Assembly (NCBI RefSeq): GCF_030409835.1
Contig: NZ_JAUFQO010000016.1
Location: 62,001 to 126,000 of the forward strand
DNA from: Lutimonas halocynthiae
GTDB lineage: Bacteria; Bacteroidota; Bacteroidia; Flavobacteriales; Flavobacteriaceae
DNA: 64,000 nucleotides
Direction: 5' to 3'
Of this stretch, positions 33,921 through 42,006 are shown piece by piece. The notes beneath the pieces are model-generated. The model did not search any database, had not been told where the DNA came from, and was given only the letters and a program-made list of their open reading frames with translations. The first letter of the stretch is position 1. Each line of letters opens with the position of its first letter. Both the position numbers and the translations under genes were made by a program.

Positions 33921-34841
33921 TTAAAAGTTATAAATTCTTGTAATGTTAAATCCTAAAAGAATATCTCCATCGAAGAAATCGTTTTGGTTCCACATGTAGT
34001 TCTCCTGAGGAAGAATACCCCAGTAATTACTTATAAACAATTGAAAAGCGTGGCCCGATGTACCAAATTCAAATCCTAAACTAATTCCGGGATGTGGATT
34101 AACATTATCATATTCTATTTCTCCAGTATCGTTGTTTACAGACCCATAAAAGTTATCAAATTCTGTAATAGGTTGGCTGTAATCTACAATGATTGCAGTG
34201 TTAGGGCTGATCTTATATCTAGCTCCCAGTGAAAAGGCTACCATGTCATTTTTCATGTCAACATATACCGTATTATAATGAGAAAGACTCAAAGTTCCCT
34301 GAGCTGAAAACTCCGGTGTGAATCTCCTTGCCACAATCAATTGATGAAAATAAGATAATCTGTCTTGATGATAATTGATAGGTGGTTGCATGGTTGCAGT
34401 TTGAGCTCTGCCGTCATAGGCAATGTTACCGTAATAGGTCAAACTCAAAGGCATTTTTTCAGAACGTGTTTGTCTGAGTATCGCCACTTTTGCATTGAGG
34501 TCAAGGTATCTTCTGTATTTTTGGACACCTAAGCCTAAGGTTACTCTTTCGTGAACACCATAGGTTCCACCAAATCTAATATTGGCTGCACCCCAGATTC
34601 CACCCATATCATCCCAGCTCTCAATAATTCCAAATCTGTGCTCCATTTGTACTTCCAGAGCGTTTTTATTATTTACAACATTTGTAGGGTTATCAATGAC
34701 GAATGAACTTTCAAAAGCCGGACGCTCTAGTTTTTCTTTTTTCTTAACAATTGTATCCTGTTGTACTTCCTCGCTGTCTTGTGCGGTTCCGATAAAGGGC
34801 ACTACAAAAAGAACAAGTAGTATTATTATATAATTTTTCAT
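33921..34841 (-). CDS. DUF5777 family outer-membrane beta-barrel protein
   Basis: 306 aa with a signal peptide (PFIGTAQ). The mature protein begins ERPAFESSFVIDNPTNVVNNKNALEVQMEHRFG and continues in alternating strands (NIRFGGTYGVHERVTLGLGVQ, AFQLFISNYWGILPQENY) ending in the aromatic FNITRIYNF. This is the DUF5777 signature of Bacteroidota, often next to cytochrome genes. An outer-membrane barrel role is likely; whether it conducts electrons or solutes is unknown. It is 17 bases after the monohaem lipoprotein gene. Confidence 0.82.
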   Translation of the reverse strand: MKNYIIILLVLFVVPFIGTAQDSEEVQQDTIVKKKEKLERPAFESSFVIDNPTNVVNNKNALEVQMEHRFGIIESWDDMGGIWGAANIRFGGTYGVHERVTLGLGVQKYRRYLDLNAKVAILRQTRSEKMPLSLTYYGNIAYDGRAQTATMQPPINYHQDRLSYFHQLIVARRFTPEFSAQGTLSLSHYNTVYVDMKNDMVAFSLGARYKISPNTAIIVDYSQPITEFDNFYGSVNNDTGEIEYDNVNPHPGISLGFEFGTSGHAFQLFISNYWGILPQENYMWNQNDFFDGDILLGFNITRIYNF

Positions 34842-34858
34842 GTCTATGTTCTTAAAGG

Positions 34859-35257
34859 TTAATTATCTTCGGCACCCTGGTCTATCCAGGCTTTTACTAA
34901 ATCAGTTTGAGAAGCCGGCCATTTTGTATTAGGCGTCGGCATAGGCGAAACATTATCCGCATGAATCAGTGATAGATAAAGGATGCTGTTTCCAGAATCA
35001 TTTGGTTCTACAAAACCGTTTAGAAGACTATCATATGAGTTGTCAGGTCTAAGATCTGGCGGAACACTACCTTGGTGGCATGCTACACATTGGCCCTCCC
35101 ATAGCGGCATAATGTCATTGGAATACGACACAACCTCGGGAATCTCTCCACCACCACCACTACCATCATCAATGTCTTGAGGAAATGAATCATAATAACA
35201 GGAGTTTAAAAAGAGCCCCATGCTTACTAAAATGAATATTTTCAATATATTTTTCAT
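34859..35257 (-). CDS. Monohaem c-type lipoprotein
   Basis: 132 aa. The lipoprotein signal MKNILKIFILVSMGLFLNSC fixes the start at 35257, since an earlier ATG would put 21 odd residues before it. A glycine-rich linker (DDGSGGGGE) is followed by one haem site C57-VA-C60-H61 in LWEGQCVACHQGSVPPDLRP, a form seen in planctomycete-type cytochrome domains. It would sit in the periplasm or on the outer membrane. It lies between the DUF5777 barrel and the haem-binding gene in one operon. Confidence 0.85.
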   Translation of the reverse strand: MKNILKIFILVSMGLFLNSCYYDSFPQDIDDGSGGGGEIPEVVSYSNDIMPLWEGQCVACHQGSVPPDLRPDNSYDSLLNGFVEPNDSGNSILYLSLIHADNVSPMPTPNTKWPASQTDLVKAWIDQGAEDN

Positions 35258-35335
35258 GTTTTTGACTTTAAATTTTAAACAACCAGGTTTTAAATTAGAA
35301 GTGCAGATGTTGATCTGCACTTCCAGTTAAATTGA

Positions 35336-36583
35336 TTATTCTATTGTCATGGTTAGGAAGTTTGACATTCCATGCCCAATGGCAGCATTATTAAATATGG
35401 CTAATCCAAAAGGCATTGATTGACCTACTACAAATTCTGCATCCATAGGATCACCAGTATTTAGTTCTCTTCTAATTTCTAATACCCAACCTGAACCTGT
35501 ATGTTCAGCTAAAATGCGTACTTCTGATCTACCATCATTTCCTTGACCACCTGGGTTGATAATGACACTAGGCATTCTTTTAGGACCAAAACCTTGAGAG
35601 TAAGCAGAATCTCCATTAGGATCGATGCTTCCTCCTTCATAAGTCAGCACTCCATTCTCGGCTACTGCAGTAACAGCTTTTGCTGTCCCGTTGTCTATTT
35701 CTTCCTGGGTAATCCAGTAGTAATTTTCACGATCTGGAATAACATATTTAGGTCCACTGAGACCAGTTGCTTCATCTGTAAATTTCATTCCGGTACTATA
35801 TGGAGAAATACCATCATCATTTTTTCTACCGTTTGCAGAAGCAAAACCTTCATCTTCTTCCCATTGTACAAAACCATCATCACATGCTTCTGCTAAGGCA
35901 TGTCTGTCACGTTTCCAATGCCAGAAATCAGTGAATTCACCTTCGTTTTTCATGTAATGCCTTGTCACTTTATGACCTAGATCCTCAGAATCATCTAATA
36001 ATTCTAAACCACCATGACAAGTAACAGTACAAGTACCTGTTGCAAATCCTTCAGGGTTGCCTATAGGAAACATCATACCAAACTTGTCTTCATAAAACTT
36101 ATCGTTTTTATGATTTGCATATTTATTTTCTTGTTTCCATTTACTGGCAACTGAATCAAAATACCATGATTGTCTGTCTCTACTGTCAGTATCGTCATCC
36201 CATTCAAATAACAAGTATAAATATTCACCATCGTGACCACCTCTTAATGAGTACTGATAACCTTCTCCGGTAAAAGGGTCAAAAAGATCTGTAGGTTCCA
36301 AAGAAATATCGCCATTACTTGAACCATTTAGAGTGATAATTCTGTCACCTGCTTTAGTTACGGAGGCAATAGATTTTAGAGGTCTAGCTTCAGACCACAC
36401 TTCATCTATTCCACCATCAAATTGAGGAGCGACGGAGAATTCTTTCACTAGTAAGGTGTCCATGCTATATGAAGGACTTTCACTGATGCCGCCATCTATA
36501 CAAATGGGGTCATTGTCATGGGTACAATTGGCAAATAACAAGATCACCAAGAATAGCATTGAGCTTTTTATAATTGTTTTCAT
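35336..36583 (-). CDS. Ethylbenzene-dehydrogenase-type haem-binding lipoprotein
   Basis: 415 aa with a lipobox (LFANC, C20). The sequence matches the EB_dh (PF09459) haem-binding family: beta-rich start EFSVAPQFDGGIDEVWSEARPL, HDGEYLYLLFEWDD, and a late VLEIRRELNTGD segment. It also has a C185-TVT-C189-H190 motif, a C-x3-C-H spacing that can bind haem c in some cytochromes. Domain-family members often bind haem b in gamma subunits of molybdenum enzymes, none of which is encoded here. It lies after the hexahaem gene. Confidence 0.78.
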   Translation of the reverse strand: MKTIIKSSMLFLVILLFANCTHDNDPICIDGGISESPSYSMDTLLVKEFSVAPQFDGGIDEVWSEARPLKSIASVTKAGDRIITLNGSSNGDISLEPTDLFDPFTGEGYQYSLRGGHDGEYLYLLFEWDDDTDSRDRQSWYFDSVASKWKQENKYANHKNDKFYEDKFGMMFPIGNPEGFATGTCTVTCHGGLELLDDSEDLGHKVTRHYMKNEGEFTDFWHWKRDRHALAEACDDGFVQWEEDEGFASANGRKNDDGISPYSTGMKFTDEATGLSGPKYVIPDRENYYWITQEEIDNGTAKAVTAVAENGVLTYEGGSIDPNGDSAYSQGFGPKRMPSVIINPGGQGNDGRSEVRILAEHTGSGWVLEIRRELNTGDPMDAEFVVGQSMPFGLAIFNNAAIGHGMSNFLTMTIE

Positions 36584-36669
36584 TTTTTAAAATTTTGCAT
36601 TAGTATGTTGGCTTTGATCGATATTTCACCAAAGATTAATTTCATTAATAATTTCAGTTAACCTCCTAA

Positions 36670-37779
36670 TTAATTAGCATTCAACGCGTCAATAGAATTC
36701 TGGACGAGATCCTTGGAGTAATTAGGGTTGTGAACTCCGTGACTGTGGTCGTAATAGATCATTTTGTAGTTCCATAGTGCCGCAGCGGGAATCAAGTCAT
36801 ATTTTCCTGATACAATGCTCACGTCTCCCTCATCATCAATTGTAATGATTCCTTCAGCTACAAGAAGGTCTTCCAAAGCTTGGAAGTCTGCTTTCAAGAA
36901 GTCTCTAGGCGGAATTCCATTTGCATGACAAACCGTACATGAAGTATCTGTTGGATTCTTGCTGTGCAGACCGTTGTCCAAGAGGTCACCTGTAGGTTCA
37001 CCCATGTGACAATTGGTACAGCTGGATCCTGCTCTGTGCGCTGCAGTGGCATCCTTGCCACGATAGGTATATCCGTCAAGCTCAGCTCCCTGGATTCCTT
37101 CGAGTAGGGTGGATTGTGCTCCGTAGTGTGGTCCGAATCGCCCACCTACGTCATACGTTCCCTCATCGTTTAACGAACCTTCAAAAGTTGATCTTGGTTG
37201 ATGACAGGTCGCACAAGTGTGACTGGTCATTTCGTCTTTTCCGTAATCTATAGTATAGGAGTTATCCGCTACAAGCATTACTGGGTCTATTCTTCTTAAA
37301 GCATAGTCGAAGCCTTCATTTTCAAAGTCAAAGCTTGAATGTTTGCTATGGCATGTTGTACATGTAATTGTTTGGGTACCTGGATAAACCGGGTGTGAGC
37401 CTCCTGCAGCTGAACCCTGTTCCGCCCAGGCTATATAACCATCGCTGGTATGGCAGGATGTACATGATAACCCTCCGAAACCTCTATTCCCGTATTGTGA
37501 AAGAGGATCGTTTACACCATCACCATTCACATCATGATCCATATTTTCATTGTAATGACCTGAAAATAAATAAGATGTATGAGCATTTTCTGTTGTTTCT
37601 GCATTGTGGCAGGCAATACACTCGGCGAGACCACTTGCGCCATCCATTCCGTCTTCTCCATCGGCTCCATCTGCACCGTCTCTACCGGCTGGCCCTGGAA
37701 TTGGATCTGTTGTACATTGAACAAAAAGCAAACTAGTTGCTATGAGGATTAAAAAACTTATGAGCTTAATTTTTTTCAT
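36670..37779 (-). CDS. Hexahaem c-type lipoprotein with collagen-like linker
   Basis: 369 aa. The lipobox is LLFVQC (C22), followed by a collagen-like Gly-x-y stretch at residues 29-50 (GPAGRDGADGADGEDG...). Six CxxCH haem-binding motifs then follow, at residues 54-58, 106-110, 140-144, 189-193, 254-258 and 281-285. It has no CxxCK, so it is not a NrfA-type catalytic cytochrome. The first gene of the cluster, it is preceded by a 312-base divergent control region. Surface or periplasmic electron transfer is the expected role. Confidence 0.9.
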   Translation of the reverse strand: MKKIKLISFLILIATSLLFVQCTTDPIPGPAGRDGADGADGEDGMDGASGLAECIACHNAETTENAHTSYLFSGHYNENMDHDVNGDGVNDPLSQYGNRGFGGLSCTSCHTSDGYIAWAEQGSAAGGSHPVYPGTQTITCTTCHSKHSSFDFENEGFDYALRRIDPVMLVADNSYTIDYGKDEMTSHTCATCHQPRSTFEGSLNDEGTYDVGGRFGPHYGAQSTLLEGIQGAELDGYTYRGKDATAAHRAGSSCTNCHMGEPTGDLLDNGLHSKNPTDTSCTVCHANGIPPRDFLKADFQALEDLLVAEGIITIDDEGDVSIVSGKYDLIPAAALWNYKMIYYDHSHGVHNPNYSKDLVQNSIDALNAN

Positions 37780-37844
37780 GGTATTTGAAATTTACATGTT
37801 AACATAATGTTAAGTAAAATTAGAGCGATGAAGCATTATATTCC

Positions 37845-37858
37845 ATGATAAATATCAT
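37845..37858. promoter_or_regulatory. Crp/Fnr-like box 1 (ATGAT-N4-ATCAT)
   Basis: A perfect 5-base inverted repeat with spacer AAAT, about 66 bases upstream of the hexahaem gene. It has the same arms as the box before ppdK at 23676-23689. Confidence 0.4.
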
Positions 37859-37906
37859 ATTTAAAAAAAAATATAACGTTGAAAATCAGATAATTAAGAT
37901 CTAATA

Positions 37907-37920
37907 ATGACTTTTGTCAT
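37907..37920. promoter_or_regulatory. Crp/Fnr-like box 2 (ATGAC-N4-GTCAT)
   Basis: A perfect 5-base inverted repeat with spacer TTTT. Its centre lies 62 bases from box 1 and 23 bases (about two helical turns) from the imperfect box 3. Confidence 0.4.
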
Positions 37921-37928
37921 AATTTGAA

Positions 37929-37944
37929 TGTAACATGAGTCACA
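37929..37944. promoter_or_regulatory. Crp/Fnr-like box 3 (imperfect TGTAAC-N4-GTCACA)
   Basis: Five of six arm positions pair around a 4-base spacer. The right arm GTCACA equals the E. coli CRP half-site. It lies two helical turns from box 2. Confidence 0.3.
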
Positions 37945-38056
37945 GATTGCAGTAATAAAAATGACTTTTTTTTGCTCAAAAACTTGAACAAAATCAGGTT
38001 CTTAAAAAACCGGCTCTAATTAGGTGTTTTTAGAAAAAATATTGATGGAATTTTAG

Positions 38057-38064
38057 TAAGTTTG
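38057..38064 (+). promoter_or_regulatory. -7 promoter element of ccsBA
   Basis: TAAGTTTG is an exact TAnnTTTG match, 28 bases before the ccsBA ATG, implying a short leader. A clear TTTG -33 element at the standard distance is not seen. Confidence 0.45.
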
Positions 38065-38091
38065 CAACTCTTATGAATCAATTCCTTTTGA

Positions 38092-41000
38092 ATGAAAAAA
38101 GTTGCTAATTTCTTGTTTTCGACACGCCTTACGGGTATTTTGTTTTTACTTTTTGCTGCGGCAATGGCCATCTCAACCTTTATAGAGAATGATTATGGAA
38201 CTCAGTCTGCCAAGGCCCTAGTCTATAATGCCTGGTGGTTTGAATTAATCATGCTCCTGTTAATGGTTAATTTTATTGGTAATATTAAAAAATATGACCT
38301 GTTACAACGTAAAAAGTACTCAGTACTGATGTTTCATTTGTCATTTATACTGATCATTTTAGGCGCTGGAATAACGCGTTATATAGGTTATGAGGGAATT
38401 ATGCCTATATATGAAGGAGAGACCACTAATAAGATGTTGTCTGATAAAGCTTTTGTAGATGTCCATATAGATAATGACGAAGAGCAAAAGGCTCCTTTAT
38501 ATGAGCATTATCTGTTTGCCTCAACTTATGGAAACAGTAGTAATTTTATTTATAATACATCTAGGTTTCTGAATTGGATAAGAGGAGGGAATGATTTTTC
38601 TATCAAAACAGATTTTAAAGGTGATCCGGTTGAAGTGAACTACGTAAACTATATACCGAATGCCTTTGAAGAATTTCAGGCAAATGAAGATGGTGAACCG
38701 TATTTGAAAATTGTTGAGTCAGGTGGAGGCGGAAGGCATGACCATTTTATCAAGGCGGGCCAGACGATTAATATGCACAATACCTTATTCTCTTTTGAAA
38801 ACCCAACCCAAGGAGCTATCAATATTTTCACGCAAAATGACACCTTAAGGATTACAACACCTAACGAAGGGAGTTATATGATTATGGCAAGTCAAACGCA
38901 GGGAGTTGTTGTAAAGGATTCTGTCCAGGTTTTTAATTTAAGATCTTTATATCAAATTGGAAATAGTCAGTTTGTGATTCCCTTGCCTGCGGTTAAAGGT
39001 GGGATGGAACTCGTTTCAGGAGATAAAGATGAGCATCCAAGTGATATGCTTGAAGTAGAAGTGGTCACAAAAAACACGAAGCAAAACATCAAACTTTTTG
39101 GAAATGCTTTAAGTATTACAGCACCTAAGGTGTTCACTCAGGATGGATTGAATTTTAGATTACATTATGGCTCTAAACAGTTTCAGATCCCATTTTCAGT
39201 GAAGTTGAGAGATTTTCAGCTAGAGCGATATCCGGGCTCTATGAGTCCAAAATCATATGCCAGTGAAATAACGGTTGTAGATGGAGATGATGTTTTTGAT
39301 TTCAAAATATTCATGAACCATGTTTTAGATCATAAAGGCTATCGATTTTTTCAATCAAGTTATAATGATCAAGGAGAAGTTGAACAAACTTTCTTATCTG
39401 TAAATTATGATCAGGCAGGTACCTGGACATCATATGTAGGATACTTTCTATTGTTTATGGGCTTGATCTTAACATTGTTTGAAAAGGGTACTCGTTTTGC
39501 CGGATTAAAGAAAAACTTAAAAAAGCTAAAGAAAAAGAAAAGAAAACTTGTAATGATATTGTTATTGGTGACTGGTATTTCTTACGGACAATCAGATGAT
39601 ACATCACATGCTCAGCATGATCAGCAATACAAAACGATCGACTCCATCATTAAAGCTCAGACTTCTGAAAAAGGACATGCAAAAGAATTTGGAAAGTTAG
39701 TGATACAAGATGAAGGTGGTAGAATGAAGCCTGTCAATACTTTTGCTTCAGAATTATTAAGAAAAGTAAGTAAGAAGGATTCCTATGAGAATATGGACGC
39801 TAATCAAGTAGTGGTTTCAATGCTTACCAATCCCAGGGCCTGGTACTTTGTTCCTTTTATATATGTCAAAAGAGAGAATACAAAAGTGAGAGACCTTATC
39901 GGGATTCCACATGACCAGAAATATGCAAGATTTTCAGATCTCTTTACAGAAAAAGGAGAATATAAACTTACTGAAGAGGTTGCCGCTGCGCATAAGAAAA
40001 AGATTAAGACTAAATATGAAGAGAGTATACTGAATATTGATGGTCGGGCGAATCTATTGTTTGGAGCATTAGGTGGCTCTATCTTTAAGTTCTTTCCACT
40101 TCCGGATAGTGAAGACAATAAGTGGTTTTCTTTTGTTGAAGTGAGACATTCTGGCTTTACTGGTGAAGATTCATTATATGTAAGCAATATTCTTCCATTA
40201 TATGCTGGTGAAGTAGCTGCAGCAACAAAATCAGGGGATTATAGTCAGGCAAATGAGTACCTGGAGAGCATTCATAAATTTCAGAGAAAATATGGTTCTG
40301 AAGTAGTTCCTTCTCAAAGAAAAGTTGATTTAGAACTATTTTATAATGAATACGATATTTTTAAATCATTGTTTAAATACTATATGTATGCGAGTTTACT
40401 GATGTTTATTGTTGTTATTGTAAACATCTTCAATGATAAAAAACTCATTCGTACGCTGGTTAAAATCTGTACAGGGATTGTATTGTTGTTATTTGCTTAT
40501 CATACTGTTGGTCTTGGTATCAGATGGTATATTTCAGGACACGCTCCATGGAGTAATGGCTACGAGTCAATGATTTATATTTCATGGGCTACAATGTTAT
40601 TCGGTATCATTTTTGGAAAAAGATCACCGCTTACGCTCGCGGCAACCACTTTTGTGACTTCTATGTTGTTGATGGTGGCTCATTGGAATTGGATGGATCC
40701 GTCTATTGGGAATTTGGTACCTGTACTTGATTCTTACTGGTTAATGGTTCACGTAGCAATTATCGTAGCGAGTTATGGACCGTTTACTATTGGGATGGTA
40801 TTGGGTATGTTATCTCTGATTCTTTATATTTTCACTAATAAGAAAAACAAAAAGAAAATGAACCTTGCCATCAATGAAATCACGGCAATTAATGAAATGT
40901 CATTGACGATTGGTTTGGTATTATTGACCATTGGAAACTTCCTGGGTGGTATCTGGGCCAATGAGAGTTGGGGTAGGTATTGGGGCTGGGATCCTAAAGA

Positions 41001-41292
41001 GACATGGGCTTTGATCAGTATCATAATTTACTCTTTTGTATTGCACATGAGGATCATCCCCGGGTTAAAAAGTAAATTTACGTTTAACATGGTGTCGGTA
41101 TTTGCCTTTGCATCTATATTGATGACCTATTTAGGAGTGAATCATTTACTTTCAGGTTTACACTCTTATGCAGCAGGTGAATCTGCAGAGGTTCCTGTTC
41201 AGATTTGGGGTTGGTTAGGGCTTTCAATATTATTAAGTATATTAGCTTACTTTAAATTCAAAAAGTATTTCAACAAAAAAAAGAAAAAGTAG
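38092..41292 (+). CDS. ccsBA: Fused cytochrome c synthase CcsBA (ResB-CcsA)
   Basis: 1066 aa. The N-terminal ~115 residues are the ResB/CcsB membrane region (STRLTGILFLLFAAAMAISTFIEND), then a large periplasmic domain with NHVLDHKGYRFFQSSYND near residue 410, a membrane helix and a lysine-rich turn. A second periplasmic segment (~515-760) precedes the CcsA part, with haem-handling WGRYWGWDPKETWALI near residue 965. It carries haem across the membrane and ligates it to apocytochromes (system II). The divergent cytochrome cluster gives it obvious substrates. Confidence 0.93.
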   Translation: MKKVANFLFSTRLTGILFLLFAAAMAISTFIENDYGTQSAKALVYNAWWFELIMLLLMVNFIGNIKKYDLLQRKKYSVLMFHLSFILIILGAGITRYIGYEGIMPIYEGETTNKMLSDKAFVDVHIDNDEEQKAPLYEHYLFASTYGNSSNFIYNTSRFLNWIRGGNDFSIKTDFKGDPVEVNYVNYIPNAFEEFQANEDGEPYLKIVESGGGGRHDHFIKAGQTINMHNTLFSFENPTQGAINIFTQNDTLRITTPNEGSYMIMASQTQGVVVKDSVQVFNLRSLYQIGNSQFVIPLPAVKGGMELVSGDKDEHPSDMLEVEVVTKNTKQNIKLFGNALSITAPKVFTQDGLNFRLHYGSKQFQIPFSVKLRDFQLERYPGSMSPKSYASEITVVDGDDVFDFKIFMNHVLDHKGYRFFQSSYNDQGEVEQTFLSVNYDQAGTWTSYVGYFLLFMGLILTLFEKGTRFAGLKKNLKKLKKKKRKLVMILLLVTGISYGQSDDTSHAQHDQQYKTIDSIIKAQTSEKGHAKEFGKLVIQDEGGRMKPVNTFASELLRKVSKKDSYENMDANQVVVSMLTNPRAWYFVPFIYVKRENTKVRDLIGIPHDQKYARFSDLFTEKGEYKLTEEVAAAHKKKIKTKYEESILNIDGRANLLFGALGGSIFKFFPLPDSEDNKWFSFVEVRHSGFTGEDSLYVSNILPLYAGEVAAATKSGDYSQANEYLESIHKFQRKYGSEVVPSQRKVDLELFYNEYDIFKSLFKYYMYASLLMFIVVIVNIFNDKKLIRTLVKICTGIVLLLFAYHTVGLGIRWYISGHAPWSNGYESMIYISWATMLFGIIFGKRSPLTLAATTFVTSMLLMVAHWNWMDPSIGNLVPVLDSYWLMVHVAIIVASYGPFTIGMVLGMLSLILYIFTNKKNKKKMNLAINEITAINEMSLTIGLVLLTIGNFLGGIWANESWGRYWGWDPKETWALISIIIYSFVLHMRIIPGLKSKFTFNMVSVFAFASILMTYLGVNHLLSGLHSYAAGESAEVPVQIWGWLGLSILLSILAYFKFKKYFNKKKKK

Positions 41293-41293
41293 T

Positions 41294-41893
41294 ATGAAAC
41301 ATGTGATGGTTTCTTTTAGTCTGGTATTCATATTAATGATAGGCTGTAAGAAAGAGAAAGAAGCGCCTACAGAATTGCAAGCTGCAGTGATTGAAAATAC
41401 GATTCAGGATAGTGAAGAAATTTACCAATTTCAGGTTACCGACTTATATGGTGATGATTTTGATTTTTCTAAATTAAAAGGAAAAAAGATCATGGTAGTG
41501 AATACAGCTTCCGAATGTGGATTAACACCTCAATACGAAGCATTGCAAAAACTATATGATACTTATAAAGATAAAAACTTCGTGATTGTGGGCTTTCCAG
41601 CCAATAATTTTGGAGGACAGGAACCAGGTTCAGATGCGCAGATTGCAGCTTTTTGTAAAGAGAACTATGGTGTTAGTTTCCCTATGATGTCTAAGATATC
41701 CGTTAAAGGAGGAGACATGCATGAAGTCTATCATTTTTTAACAGAGAAAGAAAAGAATGGTCTTCAGGATTCTGAAGTAGCATGGAATTTTCAAAAATAT
41801 TTATTGAATGAGCAAGGTCAATTAGAAAAGGTAATAGCACCTAATACCTTGCCAACAGATGCTGAGATCGTAAACTGGATCGAAGCCAACTAA
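41294..41893 (+). CDS. Glutathione peroxidase-family lipoprotein
   Basis: 199 aa with a lipoprotein signal (ILMIGC, C18). The GPx fold is complete: NTASECGLTPQY with catalytic C75 in place of selenocysteine, PANNFGGQEPGS with the active-site Gln, and VAWNFQKYLL with the Trp/Asn pair. Cysteine-type bacterial members usually reduce lipid or hydrogen peroxides with thioredoxin. Export as a lipoprotein is less common. The ATG follows the ccsBA stop after one base, so the two are one operon. Confidence 0.9.
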   Translation: MKHVMVSFSLVFILMIGCKKEKEAPTELQAAVIENTIQDSEEIYQFQVTDLYGDDFDFSKLKGKKIMVVNTASECGLTPQYEALQKLYDTYKDKNFVIVGFPANNFGGQEPGSDAQIAAFCKENYGVSFPMMSKISVKGGDMHEVYHFLTEKEKNGLQDSEVAWNFQKYLLNEQGQLEKVIAPNTLPTDAEIVNWIEAN

Positions 41894-41921
41894 CACAGTA
41901 ATTTCAATTTCCCCAATGTTA

Positions 41922-41954
41922 AACACCTTCATTCTTTAGAAGGTGTTTTTTTTG
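41922..41954 (+). terminator. Rho-independent terminator after the ccsBA-gpx operon
   Basis: AACACCTTC (41922-41930) pairs with GAAGGTGTT (41939-41947) around an 8-base loop and is followed by a run of T. It lies about 30 bases past the peroxidase stop. Confidence 0.9.
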
Positions 41955-42006
41955 TTCTATATTATTTGTTCAGATGCAATAAACCATTTAGTTTCGTATA
42001 GGTGAC

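Larger units (their letters stand above)
37780..38091. promoter_or_regulatory. Divergent control region between the cytochrome cluster and ccsBA
   Basis: 312 bases with no gene. It contains three short inverted repeats with 4-base spacers (37845-37858, 37907-37920, 37929-37944) and a -7 element before ccsBA (38057-38064), each listed separately. No terminator is seen. Confidence 0.6.
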
